From Luteibacter aegosomatissinici (GTDB taxonomy: Bacteria; Pseudomonadota; Gammaproteobacteria; Xanthomonadales; Rhodanobacteraceae), in assembly GCF_023078495.1 (NCBI RefSeq), contig NZ_CP095742.1:1240001-1304000 (forward strand): DNA of 64,000 bases, given 5' to 3'. Below the pieces are notes generated by a model that worked only from the letters and a program-made list of their open reading frames with translations, did no database searches and was not told the origin of the DNA. The translations under genes were made by a program, and so were the position numbers. Of this stretch, positions 33,780 through 42,370 are shown one piece after another; within the stretch, counting starts at the first letter, position 1, and each line of letters opens with the position of its first letter.

Positions 33780-34949
33780 TCAGCGCCAGGCGCTGCCCAC
33801 CTGCAGGTACCAGGCGTGGTCATCGTGCGACCACGCCCAATCCACGCCGGCGTACAGGCCAAGCGCGCGTGCTATGAGGTAGCGAAAGCCAACGCCCCGG
33901 GTGGTCTCGGTCGTGGCATCGCCAAAACTGGCGCGCTGGCCCCATGCGCGGCCGGCGCCGCCGAACACCAGGGCGGCCCAGCGCCGGGTCACGTTCCAGC
34001 GCCACTCCGCTTCCACCATGCCAACGGTGCGGTCCTGGTAGCGCCCGTACGAGATGCCACGCAGGTCGATTGACGGCAACTGGTAGAACGGGGTGCTCCC
34101 CGACGTGGTGCGGTAATCGGCACGCAGGCCCAGGATGAAGCGCTCGCCCACGGGCGTGTAATTGAGCACATGCGCGCGCCAGGCATGGAACGTCGTATCG
34201 CTGCCGATCGCCGAGGCGTAGTACGTACCCTCCAGCATGGCCAGCGTGCCGCGCGATGGGGTCAGGGTGTTGTCGCGCGTATCCAGCTCGAACACCGGGC
34301 CAACCCCTGACGAACGGCTGGCAAAGTCGCGTGGCTTGAAGAACTGGCGGTTGCCTTCCACATTCAGGCTGCTATCCAGGTCGACATAGAGCCAGCGCGC
34401 ACCGATATAAAACGGCAGCTTGCCGATACGCCGTTGCACCTGCTGGAAGGAGAACCAGCCATCGAGGTTGTAACCGATCTTCCGTGGGCCAGTGAACAAG
34501 CCCTTCGTGTAGAAATCGAGGTTGGCAGATACCTTGCCCACCGCCCCCTTGTACCGCCACTGGTCGTCGCGAAAATGGAACTCGCCCGCCGCGACGGCGC
34601 CGTACGTTCCGTTCTCGGTTTTCGCCGCACCGAACCCGTACATGTTGGGTGGAATGCGCTCTCCATCCGCCCTGGACGTATCGGATTGCTTCGCCGGCTG
34701 GAAGAACACGGCGGCAGCACCTCCACCATTCCCCACCGCCGGTTCGGTGATCACGATGGGGACGATCAATGCACCCTTGTGCTGCAGCAGCCAGCGCGAC
34801 AGATCGATGGCGTGATCGTCACGGTCGTGGATGAGCTGCCAGTAGCTCTCCCTGGGCGGTGCCGTGTCATCCCCGGCGCGCACTATCGGGGCGATGCACG
34901 CGACCGCGAATCCGGCCAGGATGGATAACGCGGCGCACGGCCTCATCAT
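33780..34949 (-). CDS. BamA/TamA-like outer-membrane barrel protein
   Basis: A 389-residue exported protein. MMRPCAALSILAGFAVACIA followed by PIVRAG is the signal peptide. The first part of the mature protein (GALIVPIVITEPAVGNGGGA) and the later SSGVGPVFELDTRDNTLTPS, then RGTLAMLEGTYY, match the surface-antigen barrel of the Omp85 superfamily. The barrel ends WAWSHDDHAWYLQVGSAWR without a terminal Phe. There are no POTRA repeats, so it is not a full BamA and may be a short Omp85-like pore or enzyme scaffold. It lies 16 bases upstream of DUF202 and nine bases after the small protein gene. Its function is unknown. Confidence 0.8.
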   Translation of the reverse strand: MMRPCAALSILAGFAVACIAPIVRAGDDTAPPRESYWQLIHDRDDHAIDLSRWLLQHKGALIVPIVITEPAVGNGGGAAAVFFQPAKQSDTSRADGERIPPNMYGFGAAKTENGTYGAVAAGEFHFRDDQWRYKGAVGKVSANLDFYTKGLFTGPRKIGYNLDGWFSFQQVQRRIGKLPFYIGARWLYVDLDSSLNVEGNRQFFKPRDFASRSSGVGPVFELDTRDNTLTPSRGTLAMLEGTYYASAIGSDTTFHAWRAHVLNYTPVGERFILGLRADYRTTSGSTPFYQLPSIDLRGISYGRYQDRTVGMVEAEWRWNVTRRWAALVFGGAGRAWGQRASFGDATTETTRGVGFRYLIARALGLYAGVDWAWSHDDHAWYLQVGSAWR

Positions 34950-34958
34950 GCACGCCCG

Positions 34959-35219
34959 TCATGCCCTGCCGGGCGGTTCGCCCTTGCGCAAGCGCCGTAT
35001 CGCCTGGCGTGCCGCATCGACGGCATCATCCTCGGCGGCTTCCACGTAGCTGTGCATCCGTTTGCCGGGAAGGCGAACCAGTTCGTTGCCGGCGGCATCA
35101 CGCACGATGGCATCGGCCGTGAAGCACGCCGCATCGTTGTCGCCAACGTGGCGAATGGTGGCGATCTCGAACGAATAGTCGAGTGGCTGGCGTTGCATGG
35201 CGTGCCTGCTGCGGTTCAT
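34959..35219 (-). CDS. Small conserved-looking hypothetical protein
   Basis: An 86-residue soluble protein of no family that I recognise. The sequence LDYSFEIATIRHVGDNDAAC, then FTADAIVRDAAGNELVRLPG and KRMHSYVEAAEDDAVDAARQ suggests a small alpha/beta fold with three strands and a C-terminal helix. The start at 35219 is five bases after the DUF2950 stop; an internal Met at 35198 has a better-looking AGCAGG upstream. The position inside a tight minus-strand run argues that it is real. Confidence 0.6.
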   Translation of the reverse strand: MNRSRHAMQRQPLDYSFEIATIRHVGDNDAACFTADAIVRDAAGNELVRLPGKRMHSYVEAAEDDAVDAARQAIRRLRKGEPPGRA

Positions 35220-35223
35220 GGGC

Positions 35224-36114
35224 TCAGGGGGTTACCGGTACTTCGGTCCAGCTGGAATCCGGATCGAACCGGGTCAGCCGCGCGATGGCAGCGTCGGTGT
35301 CCTTGCCAAGATCCTTCTGGAACACCTGGCCGTCGTGGCTGATCTCGAAGGTCATGACGCCGGTTTCACCGTAGTGGGCCGGCCACGCCACAAGCGCGAA
35401 ACCGTTGGCCATCGTCTTGCCCGTCATGTAGTCGTACGCGCCGCCGGGTGCGGAGGGCCCTTGCGCCGTCAGTATCTTGTAGCGGTAGCCGTAGTAGGTT
35501 TCGCCGGCGACCTTGTCCGGTGCCAGGTAGGGCCCGAGCGGGCTTTCGGGCTGGCCCTGCTCGGGTGGCCAGTACAGGCCATCGTGCTGGCCGGGCGTAC
35601 TCCGCAGCTTCGCGGCGTAATGCGGGATCGTGTCCTTGTCGTGCAGGCTGGCCGCGTACTCGCGCTGTGCGTCGTAGTAGGCGAGCAATACCTTGGTGAC
35701 GGCCATCTCGTTGTGCCCCACCTGGCGGGCGACGATTTCCTCGTGGCCCGCGGCCACATCGAAGTGCCAGCCCTGCGCATCCTTTACCAGGGGAATGGGC
35801 AACTGCCACCCGGAGGCGCCTACCGTGATGTGCGTGGTGCCGCCTTCGGTCGCCAGGCGGTGGCTGCTCGCGTAGTCATCGACAAAGGCATCGACATCGG
35901 CGCGCTCCACGCCGTCGGTCGGTATGTAGGTACGCCAGTCGTTGCCCAGCACCTTTGCGAGCGCGGCGTCGTCGTGGTCCTTCAGCGCGGCGACAAGCGC
36001 ATCGGCCGCGGCATCGGCGGTGGGGTAGCTTGCCGCGGCGGCCCATGCGCCGGCACAGGCCAACAGGCTGGCGGCAAGCAGCGTACGGGCGAGGGTTTTG
36101 CCAGTCATGGTCAT
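35224..36114 (-). CDS. DUF2950 secreted protein
   Basis: A 296-residue exported protein. MTMTGKTLARTLLAASLLAC then AGAWAAA is a signal peptide. The mature part follows the DUF2950 pattern: YPTADAAADALVAALKDHDD, later GWHFDVAAGHEEIVARQVGH, EMAVTKVLLAYYDAQREYAA, LRSTPGQHDGLYW and YYGYRYKILTAQGPSAPGGA. Genes of this family are commonly adjacent to DUF3300 genes, as here, which implies a joint but unknown periplasmic or surface role. It starts ten bases after the DUF3300 stop codon. Confidence 0.88.
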   Translation of the reverse strand: MTMTGKTLARTLLAASLLACAGAWAAAASYPTADAAADALVAALKDHDDAALAKVLGNDWRTYIPTDGVERADVDAFVDDYASSHRLATEGGTTHITVGASGWQLPIPLVKDAQGWHFDVAAGHEEIVARQVGHNEMAVTKVLLAYYDAQREYAASLHDKDTIPHYAAKLRSTPGQHDGLYWPPEQGQPESPLGPYLAPDKVAGETYYGYRYKILTAQGPSAPGGAYDYMTGKTMANGFALVAWPAHYGETGVMTFEISHDGQVFQKDLGKDTDAAIARLTRFDPDSSWTEVPVTP

Positions 36115-36123
36115 GGCGAGCTC

Positions 36124-37524
36124 CTAGCGGCGATGGAATCCGCCGGCGCGGTTGGGCACCTGGCGATTGACGGGATGCGCGGCACCCGCGCCGGCACCGG
36201 GGCGGCCGCCTGCGCTGTGCTGCAGGCTGGACTGGCCGCGTTGACGTGCGGCGCCGGCATCACCGGGCGAGCGGACACCGGAGAATGCGTTGGCGCGGGC
36301 CTCGCCGCCGCCCTGGCGCTGTACGCCACCGCCGCTGGCACCCGGGCGGTTACCCGGTGAGCGATCGGTTGCGCCACGGTTACCAAGATCCCGGTTGCCA
36401 GCGTTGGCGCCGCGGTTGTCACGGTTGGCAAGGTTGCCCGCGGCACCCTCACGGTTGCCCAGGTTGGCGGACGCCGCGCCCCGGTTTCCGAGGTTTCCTG
36501 CGTCACCGCGTTTGAGCGCGGGCGATGCGCCGCCACCGGTGGAACGGTTGAAGCTCTGCAGGGCCTGGTCGCGGTTTGCGTTGCGTGCAGCGTCGTTGCC
36601 CCGGAAGGCCTGGCGTTGTTGCGCGCCACCCACGCCCTGGTTGAAGCGCGCCTGGGTTGCCGGGTTGCGATACGGCGTGCCGCGACGGTTCGCCGGGTTG
36701 TGGTTCCAGTTGACGTTGCCGTTACCGCTGATGCGGTTATTCACGTTGATGTTGTTGTAACGGTTGACGTTGATGTGCACGTCGTTGTGGCCCCAATCGA
36801 ACCCGCCCCACAGCGAGTTGGCGATCGCGACGCCGGTACCAAACGCGAGGCCACGCGCAAGCGCCGTCCCGACGGGATACTGATACCCGGGCGGCGGTGG
36901 CCAGTACGGTGGTGGGTAGGAGGGGTACGCCCACGCGCCGTACACCACCGTGGGGTTGTACGTCGGCACGTAGACCACCTGGGGATTCGTCGGCTCGATC
37001 TGGATCACCGTGGTTTGCGGTGTCGCCTGTTGCACGATGACCTTTTGCTGCTCGTTGGATTGCAACGAACCGGCTTTTTGCGCCTGTGCGCGGAGCCGTT
37101 GCACGGATGCCATCACGTCATCGGGCTGGCCAAGGAACGCATCGCCCACGTTGCGCACCCAATCCGGCTGCGCGCCCATTTGTGCCAGCACCTGCGGGAA
37201 CGCGACCAGCGATTGCACGCTCGGGTCCCAGGGCTTGGACGCCACCTGCTTGACGGCGGCATCGCCCGTGGCCTTGGGGTTCTGTTTCGACCACGCAGCG
37301 GCGTCGGCGACATCCGCTGGATAGGTGCACGCCATGAGGATCTGCGACAACAGGGCATCCGGGTAGAGCGCCACCGGTGCCATGAACTGATCGAGCTGTT
37401 CCTTCGGGAACGTGCTCCCGGCGGCCTGCGCGCCCGAATTTTGAGCGCTTGCAGCCAGCGCGCTCCATGCCAGCATGGCAACGACCACGTTGCGCAGCAG
37501 TATCGCGAACAGTCGTTTGCTCAC
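36124..37524 (-). CDS. DUF3300 secreted protein with Asn/Arg/Gly-rich tail
   Basis: A 466-residue exported protein. The GTG at 37524 has GGAG upstream and gives a Sec signal of about 28 residues (ending ALAASAQ). The DUF3300 domain (about 40-210) shows QLDQFMAPVALYPDALLSQI, then LMACTYPADVADAA and WVRNVGDAFLGQPDDVM, and ends in a Tyr/Pro-rich stretch (AYPSYPPPYWPPPPGYQYP). The C-terminal half is low complexity: NVNRYNNINVN, then repeated LGNRG/LANRD-like units to the end. Such a tail may bind nucleic acid, polysaccharide or itself. First gene of the run that includes DUF2950, the barrel and DUF202. The shared motif lies 82 bases upstream. Confidence 0.88.
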   Translation of the reverse strand: MSKRLFAILLRNVVVAMLAWSALAASAQNSGAQAAGSTFPKEQLDQFMAPVALYPDALLSQILMACTYPADVADAAAWSKQNPKATGDAAVKQVASKPWDPSVQSLVAFPQVLAQMGAQPDWVRNVGDAFLGQPDDVMASVQRLRAQAQKAGSLQSNEQQKVIVQQATPQTTVIQIEPTNPQVVYVPTYNPTVVYGAWAYPSYPPPYWPPPPGYQYPVGTALARGLAFGTGVAIANSLWGGFDWGHNDVHINVNRYNNINVNNRISGNGNVNWNHNPANRRGTPYRNPATQARFNQGVGGAQQRQAFRGNDAARNANRDQALQSFNRSTGGGASPALKRGDAGNLGNRGAASANLGNREGAAGNLANRDNRGANAGNRDLGNRGATDRSPGNRPGASGGGVQRQGGGEARANAFSGVRSPGDAGAARQRGQSSLQHSAGGRPGAGAGAAHPVNRQVPNRAGGFHRR

Positions 37525-37606
37525 GGGACGTCTCCAGTGCCGATGTCGGTTGCAGCATCCGGCCGCACCCACGCGGCCGGAAGCGCAGATGTGCGTAACC
37601 CCTGTC

Positions 37607-37690
37607 CGCAAAACTACCTAGTGGCCTTCGGTGGAAGGCGTCGGCCCACGCGCTTCGTAAATGGCGTATGGGTGAGTGGGTGGATCTACG
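37607..37690 (-). promoter_or_regulatory. Shared motifs between DUF3300 and sulfatase genes
   Basis: On the minus strand CTAGGTAGTTTTGCGG (37622-37607) points toward the DUF3300 gene and ends 82 bases before its start. A half palindrome GATCTACG at 37683-37690 matches the centre of the palindrome at 28573. The pair lies in the divergent region with the second sulfatase, so both transcripts could be controlled from here. Confidence 0.5.
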
Positions 37691-37756
37691 GACGCACGGA
37701 TGGGTGGCCCTGCGGAAACTTTGCCGGACCGGTAGTCCCATCCCGAGGAGCACGCC

Positions 37757-40084
37757 ATGGCAAAGAAGTTCAGCGGAAAGATTGATCTGGATGTCCGTAG
37801 CTCGAAGGCCGATTGGGCGCCCTTCGACCTTGCGAAAGCACCTGAGGGTGCGCCGAACGTACTGGTGATCCTCTACGACGACACTGGCATGGCGGCGTGG
37901 TCACCGTATGGTGGCAAGATCAACATGCCGACGGCCCAGCGCCTGGCCGATAACGGCCTGATGTATTCACAGTGGCATACCACCGCGCTCTGCTCGCCGA
38001 CGCGCTCGACATTCCTGACCGGGCGCAACCACAACTTAAATGGCATGGGGGCGATCACCGAAGCGGCCAATGGCTTTCCGGGCTATTCCGGCCGGCTGCC
38101 CGCCGAATGCGCCACCATCGGGCAGGTGCTTCAGGAAAATGGTTTCAGTACGTTCTGGCTGGGTAAGGATCACAACGTGCCCGAACAGGACATCGCCTCC
38201 GGCGGTAGCCGCAGCGAGTGGCCGGTGCAAAAGGGGTTCGATCGCTTTTACGGTTTTCTTGGCGGCGAAACCAACCAGTGGTATCCGGACCTGGTCGAAG
38301 ACAATCATTTTATCGAGCAGCCCTATAGCCCGGACGAGGGTTATCACCTTTCGAAGGACCTCGCCGACAAGGCGATCGGCATGCTGCGCGATCAAAAGGC
38401 GAGCAACCCCTCAAAGCCTTGGTACATGTGGTTCTGCCCCGGCGCCAATCACGCGCCGCACCACTCGCCGAAGGAGTATGCGGACAAGTACAAGGGCCAG
38501 TTCGATGACGGTTACGAGGCCTATCGCGATTGGGTGCTCAAACGCATGATCGAAAAAGGTGTCATGCCCAAGGGGACGCAGATGACGCCGATCAACCCAT
38601 TGCCGGCCGATGTACTGCCCGATGCGGATGCCGTGCGACCGTGGAGTGAGCTTAATGGCGATGAGAAGAAGCTATTCGCCCGGATGGCCGAGGTGTATGC
38701 CGGGTTCTCCGAGTACACCGATGTCCAGGTCGGCCGCATCATCGATTACCTCGAGCAGAGCGGCCAACTGGATAACACCCTTGTCATGTATTGCGCGGAC
38801 AACGGTGCCTCCGGCGAGGGTGGACCCAATGGATCGGTCAACGAGAACAAGTTCTTCAATGGTTTCCCCGATGAATTGTCGGAGAACATGAAATACCTCG
38901 ATGTGCTTGGTGGCCCCGATACCTACAACCACTACGCCACGGGGTGGGCCACTGCCTTCTCCACGCCGTTCCAGATGTTCAAGCGGTATTCGAACTACGC
39001 CGGCGGCACGTGCGATCCGTTGATCATCTCCTGGCCGAAAGGCATCAAGGCGCGCGGCGAAATCCGCCACCAGTACCACCATAGCGTGGATATCGTGCCT
39101 ACCATTCTTGATGTATGCGGCCTCACATTCCCCAAGGTATACCGGGGTGTCGAGCAATACCCGCTTTCGGGCGTGTCCATGCGCTATTCGTTCGATAGCA
39201 AACCCGATGCGCCGACGACGAAGAAGCGGCAGTACTACGCCATGCTCGGTACGCGCGGGCTATGGGAGGATGGCTGGAAGGCAGTTGCCATCCATGCCCC
39301 GCTTTCCAGCGCAGGTCATTTCGACAAGGACGTGTGGCAGCTTTACCACGTCGACGAGGACCGCTCCGAATCAAAGGACCTGGCCAGCGAGCACCCTGAC
39401 AAGCTCAAGGCCCTGATCAAGGCGTGGTTCGATGAGGCGGATGCGAACAAGGTGCTGCCCCTGGATGACCGCAGTGCGGTGGAATTGCTGGGGATTGAAC
39501 GGCCCCAGGCGGAACCACCGCGCGACACGTACATCTACTACCCGGGCACCTCGCCGGTACCGGAAGGCGTGGCGGTGAACACCCGCGGGCGCTCCTTCAA
39601 GATCCTGGCCGATGTGCAGATCGACGATGCCAGGGCATCCGGCGTGCTGTTCGCGCATGGCTCGCGCTTCGGTGGCCATGCGCTCTTTATCAAGGACAAG
39701 AAGCTGTACTACGTCTACAACTTCCTCGGCATCAAACCGGAGCAGCAACTGGTCTCGGGTGAGCTCAAGCCGGGTAAATACACCCTGGGTGCCGAGTTCA
39801 TCCGCGAGAAGGCGGGCAAGTACGGCGAATCGATTGGTCACGCAAAGCTGTACGTCAACGAAAAGGTCGTCGCCGAAGGTCCCATGCGGACCCAACCGGG
39901 CAAGTTCACGCTCTCCGGCGATGGCTTATGCGTCGGTTGCGATAGCGGTGACAACGTCAGCCAGGAGTACACCTCGCCAGGTGCGTTCACTGGCGGCACC
40001 ATCCTTGGCGTGGGCGTCAGCGTGGGCAAGGACCAGTACCTGGACCTGGAGAAGCAGGCCCAGGCGGCGTTCGCGGTCGATTGA
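37757..40084 (+). CDS. Arylsulfatase, type I (formylglycine-dependent)
   Basis: A 775-residue sulfatase. The modification motif is CSPTRSTFLTGR with Cys79, the residue converted to formylglycine. Calcium ligands fall in VILYDDTGMAAWSP (Asp41, Asp42) and in the ADNGASGEGGPNGS block. GYSGRLPAECATIGQVLQEN is also typical. No signal peptide is visible, so the enzyme is cytoplasmic or exported by an unknown route; a Tat motif is absent. The last 180 residues form a beta-rich C-terminal domain. The start has AGGAG nine bases upstream. It is divergent from the DUF3300 run and convergent with cnoX. A second sulfatase starts at 167 on the minus strand. No formylglycine-generating enzyme lies in the window. 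Confidence 0.93.
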   Translation: MAKKFSGKIDLDVRSSKADWAPFDLAKAPEGAPNVLVILYDDTGMAAWSPYGGKINMPTAQRLADNGLMYSQWHTTALCSPTRSTFLTGRNHNLNGMGAITEAANGFPGYSGRLPAECATIGQVLQENGFSTFWLGKDHNVPEQDIASGGSRSEWPVQKGFDRFYGFLGGETNQWYPDLVEDNHFIEQPYSPDEGYHLSKDLADKAIGMLRDQKASNPSKPWYMWFCPGANHAPHHSPKEYADKYKGQFDDGYEAYRDWVLKRMIEKGVMPKGTQMTPINPLPADVLPDADAVRPWSELNGDEKKLFARMAEVYAGFSEYTDVQVGRIIDYLEQSGQLDNTLVMYCADNGASGEGGPNGSVNENKFFNGFPDELSENMKYLDVLGGPDTYNHYATGWATAFSTPFQMFKRYSNYAGGTCDPLIISWPKGIKARGEIRHQYHHSVDIVPTILDVCGLTFPKVYRGVEQYPLSGVSMRYSFDSKPDAPTTKKRQYYAMLGTRGLWEDGWKAVAIHAPLSSAGHFDKDVWQLYHVDEDRSESKDLASEHPDKLKALIKAWFDEADANKVLPLDDRSAVELLGIERPQAEPPRDTYIYYPGTSPVPEGVAVNTRGRSFKILADVQIDDARASGVLFAHGSRFGGHALFIKDKKLYYVYNFLGIKPEQQLVSGELKPGKYTLGAEFIREKAGKYGESIGHAKLYVNEKVVAEGPMRTQPGKFTLSGDGLCVGCDSGDNVSQEYTSPGAFTGGTILGVGVSVGKDQYLDLEKQAQAAFAVD

Positions 40085-40093
40085 CCCCGGCGC

Positions 40094-40972
40094 TTAGAAA
40101 ACGAGCGACGCCATCTTCCGGCGGTAGGTGCCGACCAACTCGGCATCATCCAGCGTGGCGAAGGCGGCCAGGAGGCGCTTCTTTGCCTGGCCGTCCTTCC
40201 AGTCGCGCTGGCGCTTGAGGATGTCGAGGAACTGGTCGAGGCCAGCCGCGGCATCGCCCTCGATCAACAGGCGGACGCCCAGCAGGTCGCGCGCCTCCCA
40301 GTCATCGCCGTTGGCCGAGACCCGTTGGCGCAGGTCGGCCAGGGAAGGGGCCCCTGCGAGTGCGCGGGCGAGGTCGAGCTGGTTGCGCAGGCGCACGGCC
40401 CGGGCATCGGTGGCCAGGTTGGCGGGCAGGGCATCCAGTTCGGCCTGGGCCGGTTCCACCTGGCCGGCACGAAGCAGGGCCAGGGCCAGGTCGAGCTTCA
40501 GCTCGGCCCGGGCCGGATCGGCGGCGATGGCCTGCTGCAGGCGGTTGATCGCCTCCTCGGCGGTTTCCGGCGCGGCTTCCACGGCATCGGCCTCGGCGGC
40601 CTCATCACCCGTTGCCGGCGCGATGCCGTTGCGGGTCAGGAATTCGCGGAGCTGGCCCTCGGGCAGGGCGCCGGCAAAGCCATCGGCCATCTGCCCATCC
40701 TTGATCAGGATGACGGTGGGGATGCTGCGCACGCCAAACATGGCGGCAAGCTGCTGCTCGGCGTCCACATCGATCTTGGCCAGCCGGAACGCGCCGTTGT
40801 ACTCGGCGGCCAGTTTTTCCAGCATGGGGCCCAGGGTTTTGCAGGGGCCGCACCATTCGGCCCACAGGTCGACCAGGATGGGGGTCTGCAGCGAGGCCTG
40901 GATGACGTCGTTCTCGAAGCTGGCCGTGGTTGCGTCGAAGACGTGGTCGCTATGGGTCTGGGCGCTGCTCAC
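40094..40972 (-). CDS. cnoX: Thioredoxin-TPR chaperedoxin CnoX (YbbN)
   Basis: A 292-residue cytoplasmic protein with an N-terminal thioredoxin domain (to about 115) and a C-terminal TPR-like helical domain (about 140-292). CnoX protects proteins from oxidative and heat damage and hands them to chaperones. The redox site is WAEWCGPCKTLGP (Cys41, Cys44), a full CxxC, unlike the E. coli protein, which has lost the first Cys. IDVDAEQQLAAMFGVRSIPT has the cis-Pro loop. The TPR part holds EAINRLQQAIAADPARAELK repeats. It is monocistronic and divergent from the pqi operon. Confidence 0.92.
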   Translation of the reverse strand: MSSAQTHSDHVFDATTASFENDVIQASLQTPILVDLWAEWCGPCKTLGPMLEKLAAEYNGAFRLAKIDVDAEQQLAAMFGVRSIPTVILIKDGQMADGFAGALPEGQLREFLTRNGIAPATGDEAAEADAVEAAPETAEEAINRLQQAIAADPARAELKLDLALALLRAGQVEPAQAELDALPANLATDARAVRLRNQLDLARALAGAPSLADLRQRVSANGDDWEARDLLGVRLLIEGDAAAGLDQFLDILKRQRDWKDGQAKKRLLAAFATLDDAELVGTYRRKMASLVF

Positions 40973-41141
40973 GGTGGGCTCCTGCGGAATGGGGAAAGAT
41001 GTCCCCTAAATCGGGGAAGTTCGGCAGCATATCAAGGTCGTGTGGCCCTTTAGGAGCATGCCCTATGGGTCCGTCATGCGCCGTTTACGCGGATTTGCGA
41101 TCATATCGCCGGGCCATACCGGCCTTACCGCGCCGGCGTGC

Positions 41142-41753
41142 ATGCAAAAAGCTCCTGACCTCATTATTTGCGAACACTGCGATACCGTTTACCAGCGGCG
41201 CCATCTGGCGCGCGGCGAGGTGGCGCAGTGCGTGAACTGCGGCGCCGTGCTCGAACGCCACCAGTGGCTCGGCCTGGATGCCCAGTACGCCCTGATCGTG
41301 GCGGCTGCCATTGTGTTCGTGATCGCCAATGTTTCGCCCATCGTCACCCTGGGTTTCTCCGGCATGGTTGCCGATACCACCTTGTGGGGTGCGGTCATCG
41401 CCATGTGGAACGACGGCGCGCAGATCGTGGCGGCGCTTACGGCGCTCACGCTGTTTTTCTTTCCTTTGGTGCAGATCGCGCTGTTTGGCTGGGTACTGGC
41501 CTATGGTCGCCGGGGCTGGCGGGCGCCGGGCTTCGGGCTGGCCATGTCCACCCTGGTCCACATCAAGCCGTGGAGCATGATCGAAGTGTTCATGCTGGGC
41601 GTGCTGGTGGCGGTGGTGAAGGCGCACACGTATTTCGATGTGGTCCCCGGTATCGGCGTGTGGGCCTTTGGGTTCCTCACGGTGCTGATCACGGTCTTCG
41701 CCAGCCACGATCCGCGCAACTTGTGGGATGTCACCCGTGAGGTGCGGCGGTGA
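41142..41753 (+). CDS. pqiA: PqiA-like membrane protein, first half
   Basis: A 203-residue inner-membrane protein equal to the N-terminal half of E. coli PqiA. It has a zinc-ribbon-like segment (IICEHCDTVYQRRHLARGEV then AQCVNCGAVLERH) with four Cys, then about four helices. The Pqi system moves lipids between membranes through PqiB. The Met at 41142 is chosen because the sequence upstream is unlike the family; an in-frame ATG at 41076 gives 22 more residues. The gene overlaps the next one by four bases (GTGA). Confidence 0.85.
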   Translation: MQKAPDLIICEHCDTVYQRRHLARGEVAQCVNCGAVLERHQWLGLDAQYALIVAAAIVFVIANVSPIVTLGFSGMVADTTLWGAVIAMWNDGAQIVAALTALTLFFFPLVQIALFGWVLAYGRRGWRAPGFGLAMSTLVHIKPWSMIEVFMLGVLVAVVKAHTYFDVVPGIGVWAFGFLTVLITVFASHDPRNLWDVTREVRR

Positions 41754-42370
41754 GCGAACTGTTACGCGCGAAGGACCTGGGCATCATGGGGTGCCATGTG
41801 TGCCGGCTGGTCACCACCTACACCGATGACCCGCATGCGCGCTGCCCGCGTTGCCATAACCCGCTGCATGCACGGAAGACCGGCAGTATCTCCCGCGCCT
41901 GGGCGTTCCTGGTCGCGGCCGCCATCTTTTACCTGCCGGCCAACCTGTTCCCGATCATGCGGACGCAGAGCCTGTTCAGCAAGGATGACAACACCATCCT
42001 GAGTGGCGTGTTCGAGCTGTGGCGGAACGGTTCGCCGGACCTGGCGATCATCGTCTTCACGGCGTCTATCGTGGTGCCCGTGCTGAAGTTCTGCATCATG
42101 GGCTACCTGCTCGTATCCGTGCAGCGCGCCAGCGATTACGGGCCGCGCCAGCGCGCCAAGCTGTACCGTTTCGTGGAGCTGGTGGGCTACTGGTCCATGC
42201 TGGATGTGTTCGTGGTCGCGATCCTTTCCGCGCTGGTGCATTTCAAGGTGCTCTCGCGCGTTGAGCCGCTGCCGGGCGTGATTTATTTCGGCATCGTCGT
42301 GGTGCTGACGATGCTGGCGGCGATGAGTTTCGATCCCCGCCTGATATGGGACAAAAGGAAGGCGAAATGA
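41750..42370 (+). CDS. pqiA: PqiA-like membrane protein, second half
   Basis: A 206-residue protein equal to the C-terminal half of PqiA. It begins with its own zinc ribbon (MGCHVCRLVTTYTDDPHARC then PRCHNPLHARK) and has four helices, with the LPANLFPIMRTQSLF and FKVLSRVEPLPGVIYFG segments typical of the family. The GTG start lies in the stop codon region of the preceding gene. Splitting PqiA into two polypeptides that presumably pair again is a variation on the single-chain E. coli protein. It overlaps pqiB by four bases. Confidence 0.9.
   Translation: MSELLRAKDLGIMGCHVCRLVTTYTDDPHARCPRCHNPLHARKTGSISRAWAFLVAAAIFYLPANLFPIMRTQSLFSKDDNTILSGVFELWRNGSPDLAIIVFTASIVVPVLKFCIMGYLLVSVQRASDYGPRQRAKLYRFVELVGYWSMLDVFVVAILSALVHFKVLSRVEPLPGVIYFGIVVVLTMLAAMSFDPRLIWDKRKAK

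Noticed and set aside
33780-34949. Full BamA or TamA
   Set aside because: It has no POTRA repeats and is too short; only the barrel part resembles the family.
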